A stretch of 64,000 nucleotides of DNA from JAEUMG01 sp046349315 (GTDB lineage: Bacteria > Pseudomonadota > Alphaproteobacteria > Rhizobiales > Aestuariivirgaceae): NCBI GenBank assembly GCA_046349315.1, contig JAXMCQ010000013.1, positions 62,001-126,000 of the forward strand, given 5' to 3'. Positions within the stretch are counted from its first letter, which is position 1. Each line of letters starts with the position of its first letter. Under the pieces are notes generated by a model. That model saw only the letters and a program-made list of their open reading frames with translations, had not been told where the DNA came from and did no database searches. Shown one piece after another: positions 50,553-58,828 of the stretch. Position numbers and translations under genes: made by a program.

Positions 50553-51773
50553 TCAGGCGGCCCTCAGCTTGGTTGTCTCCATGGTCCGCGCGACGAAATC
50601 GACGGTCTTGCGCGTAGCGCCTGCAAATTCCGAAGCTGTCGCGACAAAGGCACCGAAATGACTGAAATCCTCGGGCTTCATGCCGTCGATTTCGTAGGCT
50701 TGGCGGAAATAGGGAATGCGCATCAGCTTTTCGATGACCGCTTTTGGCGCTTCCTCGTCGATCGCATTGCGATCGAATGCTGGGAGCCGGTCTTCAACCT
50801 GCATCAATTGCGCGATGTAGCCCGGTGGGCAGGTATAAACGAAATCGCCGCCGGCGAGCTTCTCGATATGCCAGCTTGAGGCGAGCTTATCCGGCCCGGG
50901 ATCGATCACGCGCATCGAGCATTGCAACATCTTGCTCGGATGGCCCGCTTCTTTGCCCAGCCGATAGGCGCGCTTCATGACCGCCAGTTCGCCATGAAGG
51001 ATATCTTCGGGCGACAATGAAATCCCGCGCGCTTCCGCCTGCGACTTGAGATCGCCGATATTGCCGAGCCGCGCTGACATGTGGGTGATGACCGAGCGCC
51101 AGCGCGACAGGTCGACATTGGCGGCCTTGGCCCGCTCAAGGCCACGGGTCACCGCGTTCATGCAGGCCAGATATTGCGGGACAGTGAAGGATGTCGTGTT
51201 GTTGGTCGGGATACCGCGCGCGGTGAGTTCCTCGATGACTTCATAACCCTGCTGCGAGCCTGGAATCTTGACCATCACATTGCGGCCGATCGCGGCGAGC
51301 TCTTCGCCCTGCCTCAACATGCGCGCCTTGTCATTGACAAATCGGGGATCGACCTGGCCTGAAATATATCCAAACCTGCCGCCCGATTTTTCGTGGAACG
51401 GCAGGATAAGTTCTGCCCCGCGACGAACGATGTCGAGATATAATGTCCAATAGACGGTCTCGACATCGTCGCCGGGCAATGTCTCGGCAATCTCATGAAT
51501 TTTCTCGATCCAGTAACTCGGATTGTTCTGGATCGCCTGGAGCGACAAGGGCGGATTGGTCGTCACGCCGTGAAAGCCCATCTCGGATTCGAGACGCAGC
51601 CGATCGGCATCGAAAAGCCGCGTCAATTGCGCCGACCAATCGGTCCGTTTGTCTGGCGGCGCTCGATCGAGTGTTTCCCGCTTCCAGCTCGCGTAGACGA
51701 GTGGCGATGAGTCCCACCAGATCTCGCAATCGGGATTGGTGGCAGCGAGCTTCTCGAGCACGTGGAGCTTCAT
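50553..51773 (-). CDS. Transaldolase family protein
   Basis: 406-aa transaldolase-fold protein, longer than the usual 220-330 aa. The conserved GVTTNPPLSLQAIQ block (about residues 69-82) and NVMVKIPGSQQGYEVIEEL (about 164-182), where the lysine is the Schiff-base residue, are clear, followed by GIPTNNTTSFTVPQYLACM. The C-terminal 100 residues (DFVYTCPPGYIAQLMQ onward) have no clear domain match for me. It would transfer or cleave a three-carbon dihydroxyacetone unit. It sits inside the E1/E2 operon, 6 bases after E1 beta and 20 before the E2-like gene, which is unusual company for this family. Confidence 0.8.
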   Translation of the reverse strand: MKLHVLEKLAATNPDCEIWWDSSPLVYASWKRETLDRAPPDKRTDWSAQLTRLFDADRLRLESEMGFHGVTTNPPLSLQAIQNNPSYWIEKIHEIAETLPGDDVETVYWTLYLDIVRRGAELILPFHEKSGGRFGYISGQVDPRFVNDKARMLRQGEELAAIGRNVMVKIPGSQQGYEVIEELTARGIPTNNTTSFTVPQYLACMNAVTRGLERAKAANVDLSRWRSVITHMSARLGNIGDLKSQAEARGISLSPEDILHGELAVMKRAYRLGKEAGHPSKMLQCSMRVIDPGPDKLASSWHIEKLAGGDFVYTCPPGYIAQLMQVEDRLPAFDRNAIDEEAPKAVIEKLMRIPYFRQAYEIDGMKPEDFSHFGAFVATASEFAGATRKTVDFVARTMETTKLRAA

Positions 51774-51779
51774 TGCTCG

Positions 51780-52787
51780 CTACTCCGCCGCCATGGCATA
51801 GCTTGGCGCGTAGAGGCTGCGCTTAACCGCCGCGATGATGTCGGCCTTCTGCGGCACGCTTGCCTTCTCAAGCTCGAGATTGAAGGGAATCGGAATATTG
51901 AGCCCGGCGACGATCTCGATCGGCGCATCCAATTCGTAGAACGCCTTTTCCTGAATGATGGATGCGATATCCGAGGCAACGCCGCCACGGCGCACTGCCT
52001 CCTGTACGATGACGGCGCGGTGCGTTTTCGCCACCGATGTGAGGATCGCCTCCTCATCGAGCGGCACGAGCGTGCGCGGATCGATGATCTCGGCCTCGAT
52101 GCCTTCGGCCGCCAAGGCTTCCGCCGCCTCAAGTGCGCGCGGAATCATGTTCGACCATGCGATGATTGTAACATCCCTGCCGGTGCGCTTGATGTCGGCC
52201 TTGCCGAATTCGACGATGTGTTCGCCTTCGGGCACGGGCCCCTTCGTCATGTAGAGGTGCTTGTGCTCCAGGAACATCACCGGATCGTCCTGGCGCAACG
52301 CGTATTTCAGCAGGCCCTTGGCGTCAGCGGGAACGGAGGGCATCACCACCTTCAAGCCGGGGATGTGATAGAAGAGCGCTTCGAGGCTTTGCGAATGCTG
52401 TGCCGCGACGCCGCCGCCGGCGCCGCCTTGCGTGCGCAGGACAAATGGCACGCGGCCCCCGCCGCCCGTCATCAGGCGGAATTTCGCCGCTTGGTTGACG
52501 ATCATATCCATGCCGAGCATGGCGAAATCGACATAGAGGATTTCGACGATCGGGCGAGCGCCGGCGATGGCCGCGCCGACACCGACGCCGATCATTCCGG
52601 CCTCCGCAATCGGCGTGTCGCGAACGCGTTTCGGTCCGTATTTCGCGAGCAGGCCTTCTGTTACTTTGTAGGATCCGCCGCGTTCGGCAATTCCCTCGCC
52701 AATAATGAAGACTTCGGGGCTGCGCTGCATTTCCTCGTCGAGCGCTTCGCGCAAAGCTTCGCGATACATGATCTCGCGCATGGTCAC
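51780..52787 (-). CDS. acoB: Acetoin/2-oxoacid dehydrogenase E1 component, beta subunit
   Basis: 335-aa transketolase-like beta subunit. EGIAERGGSYKVTEGLLAKYG (spanning residues 30-50), RVRDTPIAEAGMIGVGVGAA and GGRVPFVLRTQGGAGGGVAAQHSQS (TPP-pyrimidine and active-site loops) are standard, and the C-terminal transketolase domain has EIIDPRTLVPLD and VIVQEAVRRGGVAS. It forms a heterotetramer with the alpha subunit encoded 16 bases upstream. The expected chemistry is TPP-dependent cleavage of acetoin or a related 2-keto or 2-hydroxy ketone. Confidence 0.88.
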   Translation of the reverse strand: MTMREIMYREALREALDEEMQRSPEVFIIGEGIAERGGSYKVTEGLLAKYGPKRVRDTPIAEAGMIGVGVGAAIAGARPIVEILYVDFAMLGMDMIVNQAAKFRLMTGGGGRVPFVLRTQGGAGGGVAAQHSQSLEALFYHIPGLKVVMPSVPADAKGLLKYALRQDDPVMFLEHKHLYMTKGPVPEGEHIVEFGKADIKRTGRDVTIIAWSNMIPRALEAAEALAAEGIEAEIIDPRTLVPLDEEAILTSVAKTHRAVIVQEAVRRGGVASDIASIIQEKAFYELDAPIEIVAGLNIPIPFNLELEKASVPQKADIIAAVKRSLYAPSYAMAAE

Positions 52788-52803
52788 GATCTTTCCTCCC
52801 GCC

Positions 52804-53790
52804 TCAATAAGCCGCTGCGAATTGCCGGAATTCTTCGGGTGTTATTTCACGGCTGTTCTTGGCAAATTCGACCGCCTCTTCGAACTCCGCGGCAATCTCC
52901 GCTTCGATTGCTTCTATCTCGGCCTTTTCGGCGCCTGATATCTCGACAAGGGCGTTGCGGGCGCGATCAATCGGGTCGCGCGCCTTGTAGTAGGCGAGCC
53001 GGTCTTCCGGCATATACTTGCCCGGATCGTTCACATGATGACCCATGTGACGGAAGGTTTTGGCCTCGATCAGGATCGGGCCCTTGCCTGCGCGGCACTT
53101 CTCTGCAGCATCCTGCGTCAGGTGATAGACGGCAAGCGGATCGTTTCCGTCGATCTGGTGGCTTTCCACGCCAATGCTCAGACCACGCTTGTAGAGATCA
53201 GTCTCGCGTGTCGACTCTTCAATCTTCGTCGACACGGCATACTGGTTATTCTCGATGACGAGAATGAAGTTGAGATCCCAAATCGCCGCAAGATTGAGCG
53301 ACTCGAGGAAGGTCCCATTGTTGGAAGCGCCATCGGTGGTGAAGGTCACGGTGACTGCATCAGAACCGCGAATCTGATTGGCCAGCGCCGCGCCTACTCC
53401 AAGGGGCGTTCCGGCGCCGACGATGCCGTTCGCGCCAAGATTGCCGGCGGCAATGTCGGCTATGTGCATCGAGCCGCCATAGCCGCGGCAATAGCCCGTC
53501 TCCTTTTGCAGAAGCTCGGCAACCATGCGTTTTACGTCGGCGCCCCAGGCAATGCAGTGACCGTGGCCGCGATGGGTAGAGGCGATATAGTCGCCCTCCT
53601 TCAAGGCCGCGCATACGCCCGTAGCAATACCTTCCTGCCCCAAATAGGGGTGGAAATAGCCACGGATCAGGCCTTGCCGGTAAAGCTTGATGCCTTCTGT
53701 TTCGAAGACACGGATTCGATAAGCCGTGCGGAAAATTTTCTCCAAAAGCTCGCGCGATGGCGCATTCTTCTTTGCATGCACAGCAGTCAC
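52804..53790 (-). CDS. acoA: Acetoin/2-oxoacid dehydrogenase E1 component, alpha subunit
   Basis: 328-aa TPP-binding subunit. HRGHGHCIAWGADVKRMVAEL (spanning residues 73-93), GYGGSMHIAD (about 103-112) and ENNQYAVSTKIEE (about 180-192) are typical. The TPP motif usually reads GDG...N; here the first glycine is threonine, TDGASNNG at 152-159, with the asparagine at 181 kept. Late features are MGHHVNDPGKYMPEDRLAYY. The substitution does not by itself abolish cofactor binding but is uncommon. It is the first gene of the operon with beta subunit, transaldolase, E2-like protein and HAD, divergent from the RpiR regulator after 290 bases. Confidence 0.87.
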   Translation of the reverse strand: MTAVHAKKNAPSRELLEKIFRTAYRIRVFETEGIKLYRQGLIRGYFHPYLGQEGIATGVCAALKEGDYIASTHRGHGHCIAWGADVKRMVAELLQKETGYCRGYGGSMHIADIAAGNLGANGIVGAGTPLGVGAALANQIRGSDAVTVTFTTDGASNNGTFLESLNLAAIWDLNFILVIENNQYAVSTKIEESTRETDLYKRGLSIGVESHQIDGNDPLAVYHLTQDAAEKCRAGKGPILIEAKTFRHMGHHVNDPGKYMPEDRLAYYKARDPIDRARNALVEISGAEKAEIEAIEAEIAAEFEEAVEFAKNSREITPEEFRQFAAAY

Positions 53791-53876
53791 TCAAGCCTCC
53801 CCAAGGCGCCTCGTTTCTCTGTTAAAACAGATGCTTGTCTTGCGACTTATCTATAATCAAATACCCGGTTCTGTCG

Positions 53877-53887
53877 AGAAAATTTCT
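53877..53887. promoter_or_regulatory. Candidate RpiR operator between divergent genes
   Basis: AGAAAATTTCT is an 11-base palindrome around one central base in the region between the E1 alpha gene (53790, minus) and the RpiR regulator (54081, plus). Its AGAAA/TTTCT arms resemble the TGAAA/TTTCA arms of the longer palindrome at 59586. The 290-base region holds no other recognisable gene. Confidence 0.3.
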
Positions 53888-54080
53888 TGCAGGAATGACC
53901 GAAAGATTTGAGAGGATTGGGCCTCCCAAGGTAGCCAGAATGGCAACCAACTGCCAAGGCCTTGAATTCTAGAGGCTATTCTGGGCGACTGTGCACAACC
54001 CAGGCAAAGACGCGGGGAAAATTGCCTTCCCACGCAGGCGGCAGTAGATTGAATGGGACGGCAGCCAACGCAGAAGCAGC

Positions 54081-54992
54081 ATGACGGACATCAATACAGC
54101 CCAGGCCACGCCCAATGGGGACCTGCTGCACCGGATCCAGGAACGATACGGCAATCTGCGCAAATCGGAACGGATCGTCGCCGACTTCCTGCGCGATCAC
54201 GCCGATAGCCGGCTCAACGCCTCGATCACCGAATTGGGCCAGCTCCTTAGCGTCAGTGAAGCGACAATTAGCCGGGTCAGCCGCGCTCTCGGTTATGAGG
54301 GCTACCCCGACCTTAAGTTGTCGCTCGCCGAGGGCACGCGCCAGCGCAACGCCTTCGCCAACATCCCGATCGAGATCGATCAGAATGATTCCCTTGTCAC
54401 CACGAGCGGCAATCTCGCTTCGCTCCTCGCCGCCAGTATTCAGGGGACGCAACGCAAGCTCGATGCGGCGCGTCTTGAACGCGCGGTCGATGCATTGCGT
54501 AGCGCCAAGAAGATTCTCTTTGTCGGCGTGGGCGGTGCCGCGTCGATATGCGATGAAGCCGTCCATCTCTTCATCAAAGCGGGGATCGATGCGGTCGCCT
54601 ATCGCGATGGCTATACGCAGACGATTTGTGCCGCCAACCTCACCTCTGCCGACGTGATGGTCGGCGTCTCGCACACGGGCACGACGGACACGGTCGCGGT
54701 CGCGTTGCAGATCGCGCGCGACAATGGGGCAACGACGATTGCGATCACCAGCGATGCCTCATCGCCGGTCGCCAAGGCGGCGGACGTGACTTTGACCACC
54801 TGGAATTCTTCAACACCGCCCGTCCCGCTCTACGGAGACTTTCTCGAAGGCCGCATCAGCCAGCTTTTCCTGATCGATCTGCTCTATCTCGGAATTCTGT
54901 TCCGCACCGGCGCCAAGACCGCGAAGAACCTGCAGGCAACCGGCCTCGCACTTGAGAAACACTATCGCCGGCGCAGCCCGGCCGAGGGCTAA
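54081..54992 (+). CDS. RpiR/MurR family transcriptional regulator
   Basis: 303-aa regulator with an N-terminal HTH (residues about 15-85: QERYGNLRKSERIVADFLRD, TELGQLLSVSEATISRVSR, LGYEGYPDLKLSLAEG) and a C-terminal SIS sugar-isomerase domain (about 125-265: KKILFVGVGGAASICDEAV, GVSHTGTTDTVAVALQIA and AITSDASSPVAKAAD). The SIS domain senses a sugar phosphate. It lies between the acetoin-dehydrogenase-like operon and the aldolase/kinase operon, divergent to the former and convergent with the latter (4-base overlap at 54989-54992), and may regulate both. Confidence 0.9.
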   Translation: MTDINTAQATPNGDLLHRIQERYGNLRKSERIVADFLRDHADSRLNASITELGQLLSVSEATISRVSRALGYEGYPDLKLSLAEGTRQRNAFANIPIEIDQNDSLVTTSGNLASLLAASIQGTQRKLDAARLERAVDALRSAKKILFVGVGGAASICDEAVHLFIKAGIDAVAYRDGYTQTICAANLTSADVMVGVSHTGTTDTVAVALQIARDNGATTIAITSDASSPVAKAADVTLTTWNSSTPPVPLYGDFLEGRISQLFLIDLLYLGILFRTGAKTAKNLQATGLALEKHYRRRSPAEG

Positions 54993-55708
54993 GCGCTACC
55001 TCGCCCGATCGCCTGACAAGCTGCAAGATCGATACCCGCGTCGAGATCGGCAACGACGAGATCAGCCAAACGGAAATCTTCGCCGCCTGTGTAAGATGAA
55101 ATCGTGACGATGCAATTCATCCCGGCCGCCTTTGCGGCCTCAAGTCCATTTTGGCTGTCCTCGATCACCACGCATTTGGAGGGTTCGACGCCAAGGACTG
55201 TGGCCGCGAGATTGTAAATCTCGGGGTCTGGTTTCTTGCGCTTCACGATGTCGCCGGCAAACACCTTGATCTTACTTGCGCGCTCGACCCCAAGCTTTCC
55301 GCTCACCACTGCATTCACGGCGCGATCGGCGGACGTCGAACAGACCGCAATTGGGATGTTCGCGGCAATCGCCTCGTCGACAAGGCGCGCCACGCCCGGC
55401 CGCAACACCATGCCGCCACCGTCGAGCAGTTCCATGAAGATCGCCGTCTTGCGCTCATGGAGCCGCTTGATGAGATCCCCGCGCCCGCTCTCTTGGACAG
55501 GCCAGCGGGTTTCGTCAAAATGGCGCGTCATGCGCTCCTTGCCGCCGGCGATCTTGAGCAATTCGCCGTAGCGCTCGACGGACCATGCGGCGTCGAGCCC
55601 TAGATCGGCGAAGGCTTTATTGAAAGCGACGCGATGGCCATCGCGCTCGGTGTCGACGAGCACGCCATCACAATCGAAGATCAGTGCCTGCATGCCGGAA
55701 GCCGTCAT
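54989..55708 (-). CDS. HAD-family phosphatase/phosphomutase, beta-phosphoglucomutase-like
   Basis: 239-aa HAD hydrolase. Motif I LIFDCDGVLVDTERDGHRVAF (residues 9-29) has the nucleophilic aspartate, followed by a helical cap (about 20-95); motif II is CSTSADRAV, and motif III/IV is KKPDPEIYNLAA and VVIEDSQNGLEAAKAAG. It fits the CbbY/PGMB subgroup that acts on sugar phosphates. It is the last gene of the minus-strand sugar operon and overlaps the aldolase stop by 4 bases. The likely role is dephosphorylation or isomerisation of a sugar-phosphate side product. Confidence 0.85.
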   Translation of the reverse strand: MTASGMQALIFDCDGVLVDTERDGHRVAFNKAFADLGLDAAWSVERYGELLKIAGGKERMTRHFDETRWPVQESGRGDLIKRLHERKTAIFMELLDGGGMVLRPGVARLVDEAIAANIPIAVCSTSADRAVNAVVSGKLGVERASKIKVFAGDIVKRKKPDPEIYNLAATVLGVEPSKCVVIEDSQNGLEAAKAAGMNCIVTISSYTGGEDFRLADLVVADLDAGIDLAACQAIGRGSA

Positions 55709-56592
55709 TGCGCGGCCATACCGGCCTTGGCCGATGGCGCTTTCCCCGCCGACTTGAACGCGCGTACCATGTCCATGACGTCGGCCTTCATCGCTTCATA
55801 CTGGCTCTGGATGAAGGGCAAGGGCTCTTCAAGCTTCGGCTTCTCCTGCTTCAGCTTGACGAAGCCATCGATGAAACAGTGCTTGTGCATGGTCGAGATA
55901 TTGACCTTCGCGCAGCCCCCGGCGATGCAGCGGTCGAACTGTTCCTGGCTCAAGCCGGTCCCACCATGAAGCGCGATGGGGATATCCACGGCAGAGGTAA
56001 TCTTCTTCAGAAGATCATAAGCGATCTTCGGCTCGCCCTTGTAGAAGCCATGGGCCGTGCCGATCGCAGGTGCAAAGACCGCGAGCTTCGGCATCTCCTT
56101 GCAGAAGGCAACGCACTCATCAAAATTCGCAAGAAGCGCCTTGTCCTCGGCCACGAATCTATCGTCCTCGACGCCGCCGATGGCACCCATTTCTGCCTCA
56201 AGGCCAATGCCGGCGGCTTCCGTCAATTTGTAGACTTCGAGTGATTTTCCGAGATTCTGCTGGAACGGCATGGCCGAGCCGTCGAACATCACCGATGTCC
56301 AGCCGGCATCGATGCAGCGCTTGATGACCTCAATGTCATTGCAGTGATCGAGATGAAGTGCCACGGGGACATCGACCGTGTCGGCCAGCAGGCGAACCCA
56401 ACTGGCGACGGGTTTGTAGCCCCAATGTTTCACCGTCTTCACCGAGACCTGGACGATGACAGGCGCTTCAAGTTGGGCCGCGCCTTCGATGATCGAACGC
56501 GCACTGTTGTAGTCGATCATGTTGTAGGCGGCGACACCGTAGTGGTCGGCTTGCGCCTGTTTCAAGAGCGGACGCATGGATATAAGGGGCAT
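55705..56592 (-). CDS. Class II fructose-bisphosphate aldolase family protein
   Basis: 295-aa zinc-dependent aldolase. Expected metal ligands are the histidine in ALHLDHCND (about residues 78-86), the one in IGTAHGFYKG (about 177-186) and the one in ALHGGTGL (about 208-215); EAEMGAIGG carries the conserved glutamate, and NISTMHK the phosphate-binding segment. It cleaves a ketose 1-phosphate or 1,6-bisphosphate to dihydroxyacetone phosphate plus an aldehyde, in the manner of GatY/KbaY/Fba. The FGGY kinase in the operon probably makes the phosphoketose, so a ketose-phosphate or tagatose-type aldolase is more likely than glycolytic Fba. It follows the VOC gene after 78 bases, with a hairpin between. 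Confidence 0.87.
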   Translation of the reverse strand: MPLISMRPLLKQAQADHYGVAAYNMIDYNSARSIIEGAAQLEAPVIVQVSVKTVKHWGYKPVASWVRLLADTVDVPVALHLDHCNDIEVIKRCIDAGWTSVMFDGSAMPFQQNLGKSLEVYKLTEAAGIGLEAEMGAIGGVEDDRFVAEDKALLANFDECVAFCKEMPKLAVFAPAIGTAHGFYKGEPKIAYDLLKKITSAVDIPIALHGGTGLSQEQFDRCIAGGCAKVNISTMHKHCFIDGFVKLKQEKPKLEEPLPFIQSQYEAMKADVMDMVRAFKSAGKAPSAKAGMAAQ

Positions 56593-56626
56593 TGGCCCTC
56601 CTCGCGTTTTAGCGTTTCAACGGCAA

Positions 56627-56650
56627 CGTGCAGTCCCTCGGGACTGCACG
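56627..56650 (-). repeat. Perfect stem-loop between VOC and aldolase genes
   Basis: CGTGCAGTCC (56627-56636) and GGACTGCACG (56641-56650) make a 10-base perfect stem with a CTCG loop (56637-56640), about 21 bases after the VOC stop on the minus strand. There is no T-run. It may protect the upstream message or adjust aldolase expression. Confidence 0.6.
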
Positions 56651-56670
56651 GCGTCGCTCGCTTCGTTCAA

Positions 56671-57222
56671 CTAAATCGTGGTTTCGGCCACGTATTTCGG
56701 ATGGAAGAGGCGCGTCTTGCCAGTCTTCTTCGCATCATTGTCGTACACCGTGCCCTTCGGCGCGGAGACGATCTCAAGCTGCTGGCCCCAAGGCGCCATG
56801 AAATAGCACCAGATGAGGCCCAGATTCGGCCCCTCGGTATAAGAGGTCGGTTCGCCCAGAACCTTGACGCCATTCTTCTTCAGAAAGGCAATGGCTTCGT
56901 TCATGTCATCGACATAGAAAGCCAGATGATGGCCGCCGATATCGCTGTTCTTCGGCGGATTCGGATTCTGGTCGGGCGCTTCGTACTCGAAGACCTCGAG
57001 GTTGGTGCCGTTGCCGCAACGCATGTAGCGGAATTCCTTGATCACGCATCTGGGATCTACATTGAGATGCACCTTCATCCAGTCGCCATCCGACCGAAAA
57101 TTCTTCGCTGCGACGTAAAGCGTCTCCGCTCCCAGGATCTTTTCGAAGAAATCGCAAGCCTCATTGATATCGGGAACCGTAAACCCGATGTGCTCCATGC
57201 CACGCATACCTGGAATCGGCAT
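56671..57222 (-). CDS. VOC family protein (glyoxalase/bleomycin resistance/dioxygenase fold)
   Basis: 183-aa vicinal-oxygen-chelate protein. The metal ligands expected are the histidine in MEHIGFTV (about residues 9-16), the glutamate in NLEVFEYE (about 74-81), the histidine in GGHHLAFYVDD (about 96-106) and the glutamate in QQLEIVSAP (about 149-157). Two beta-alpha-beta-beta-beta modules are therefore complete. The fold covers glyoxalases, epimerases and dioxygenases. The kinase and aldolase neighbours point to a sugar or aldehyde intermediate such as methylglyoxal formed from triose phosphates. It sits between the kinase and aldolase genes. Confidence 0.85.
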   Translation of the reverse strand: MPIPGMRGMEHIGFTVPDINEACDFFEKILGAETLYVAAKNFRSDGDWMKVHLNVDPRCVIKEFRYMRCGNGTNLEVFEYEAPDQNPNPPKNSDIGGHHLAFYVDDMNEAIAFLKKNGVKVLGEPTSYTEGPNLGLIWCYFMAPWGQQLEIVSAPKGTVYDNDAKKTGKTRLFHPKYVAETTI

Positions 57223-57245
57223 TTCCTTACTCCTTGTGTTTGATC

Positions 57246-58808
57246 TCAGTAATATTTGGCTACGAAATCGGCGAGCGCCTGATACTGGCCGGCCTGCGCG
57301 ATCGCCTCGTAGAGCCCGCGATATATGCGATGCTGGTCGTCATAGAGCGCCTTGTGCTTATGATTTGGCTCGAAGCTTGCTTCGACATGCACCATTCCTT
57401 GAACCGCTTCGTCGATCGTCGAGAAGGCACCGGAACCGAAGGCGCCGAGGATTGCCGCGCCGAGTACCGTGCATTCCCGCTCGCGGGTTACCTGCGCGGG
57501 CTTGCCGATGATGTCAGTCATGATCTGCACGAAGCCGTTTGATTTCGTGCCGCCGCCCGTCAGGCGAAAATCGGTGATGCCGCCGTCGATGTCGCTCTCA
57601 AAGGAATCGACCACCATACGCATTTCATTGGCGCAGCCTTCGAGCAAGGCGCGGATCAGATCTTGCCGGTCGTGATAGAGGCCGAGCCCGAGAAAGCCGC
57701 CGCGCGATGCGGCGTCGTAATAGGGCGTGACCTGACTGGTGAGAAACGAATGAAAAATCAACCCTTTTGCGCCGACCGGTGACTTTGCTGATTCCTCGAC
57801 CATCACCGAGTAAGGGCTCGTGCCCCGCAGCGAGCCCATTTCGGTTTCATCGCGGCCGAGATTGTTGCGCCACCATTTGAGACAGGCGCCCAGGCTGAAG
57901 GCCGCACCTTCGATGTCCCAGGCACCTGGAACGCCATGACCACCCCACCAGAGGTTCCGGCCCTTGATGCGGTCGAGACTGTCGAGATGGGCGACCATCA
58001 CGCCCGAGGTACCGACCGTGAATTCCGCCATCCCCTGCTTGATGACGCCGGCGCCGATGGCCGCGCATTGCTGATCGCCGGCGCCGCGGCACAGAGCAAT
58101 GCCTTCCGGCAATCCCGTTGCCTCGGCCGCAGCCTTCGATAGCTTGCCAGCAACGCCGGACGGAATGCCAACCGGCGGCAGGCGGTCGCGATCGATACCG
58201 GCCAAGGCAAGAATGTGGTCGCTCCAGTCGAGCTTGCGAATTTCCATCATGCCGTTGAGCGTCAATGAAGCGGGATCGGTGACCCATTCCTCGGCGCCGA
58301 GACGATAGAGAAAATACTCTTGCCCATTGGCAAACCAGCGGGTCTTCTCGAAGAGTGCCGGCTCATTGTCGCGAAGCCAGGCAATCTTTGAAGCCGACCA
58401 CAACGGGCTCAATTGCATGCCGGTATGTTCTTGGTGATCGGCCGGCGAGATTTCTTTGGAGAATATCTCCTGATACTTGAGCGCGCGTCCGCAGTTCCAG
58501 ACGATGGAATTGCCTAGCGGTTGCTTGGCGTTGTCAAGGTAAATGAAGGTCCCACGCTGGCTCGACAGACCGACGGAGCGATAGGCATCGGCGGGAAGGG
58601 CCGCCTTCTTCACCGCCTGGCGTGAGGCGCCGCAGATGCCTTTCCATACCGCTTCTACATCTTGCTCGCTCCAGCCCGGATTTGGCGATGTGCAGGGATA
58701 TTCCTCGTAACCGTGACCGAGCGCATTGCCCTTCTCGTCGAAGATCATCACCGTGCAGCCGGTGGTCCCGGCATCGATGCCGACAAATGCGCTTGCCTTC
58801 TTAGACAT
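57246..58808 (-). CDS. FGGY-family carbohydrate kinase (xylulokinase-like)
   Basis: 520-aa kinase. The phosphate loop VGIDAGTTGCTVMIFDEKG (residues 9-27), PGWSEQDVEAVW (about 44-55), GLSSQRGTFIYLD and the substrate block NGQEYFLYRLGAEEWVTDPASLT open the first domain; GAGDQQCAAIGAGV, GTSGVMVAHL and GGGTKSNGFVQIMTDIIGKP complete the second. It phosphorylates a ketose or polyol with ATP and resembles the xylulokinase branch of FGGY, distinct from the EryA-like kinase at 32960. It lies between the transglutaminase-like and VOC genes and should supply the aldolase with a ketose phosphate. Confidence 0.88.
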   Translation of the reverse strand: MSKKASAFVGIDAGTTGCTVMIFDEKGNALGHGYEEYPCTSPNPGWSEQDVEAVWKGICGASRQAVKKAALPADAYRSVGLSSQRGTFIYLDNAKQPLGNSIVWNCGRALKYQEIFSKEISPADHQEHTGMQLSPLWSASKIAWLRDNEPALFEKTRWFANGQEYFLYRLGAEEWVTDPASLTLNGMMEIRKLDWSDHILALAGIDRDRLPPVGIPSGVAGKLSKAAAEATGLPEGIALCRGAGDQQCAAIGAGVIKQGMAEFTVGTSGVMVAHLDSLDRIKGRNLWWGGHGVPGAWDIEGAAFSLGACLKWWRNNLGRDETEMGSLRGTSPYSVMVEESAKSPVGAKGLIFHSFLTSQVTPYYDAASRGGFLGLGLYHDRQDLIRALLEGCANEMRMVVDSFESDIDGGITDFRLTGGGTKSNGFVQIMTDIIGKPAQVTRERECTVLGAAILGAFGSGAFSTIDEAVQGMVHVEASFEPNHKHKALYDDQHRIYRGLYEAIAQAGQYQALADFVAKYY

Positions 58809-58828
58809 TCAGTCCCCCATTTTCGCGC

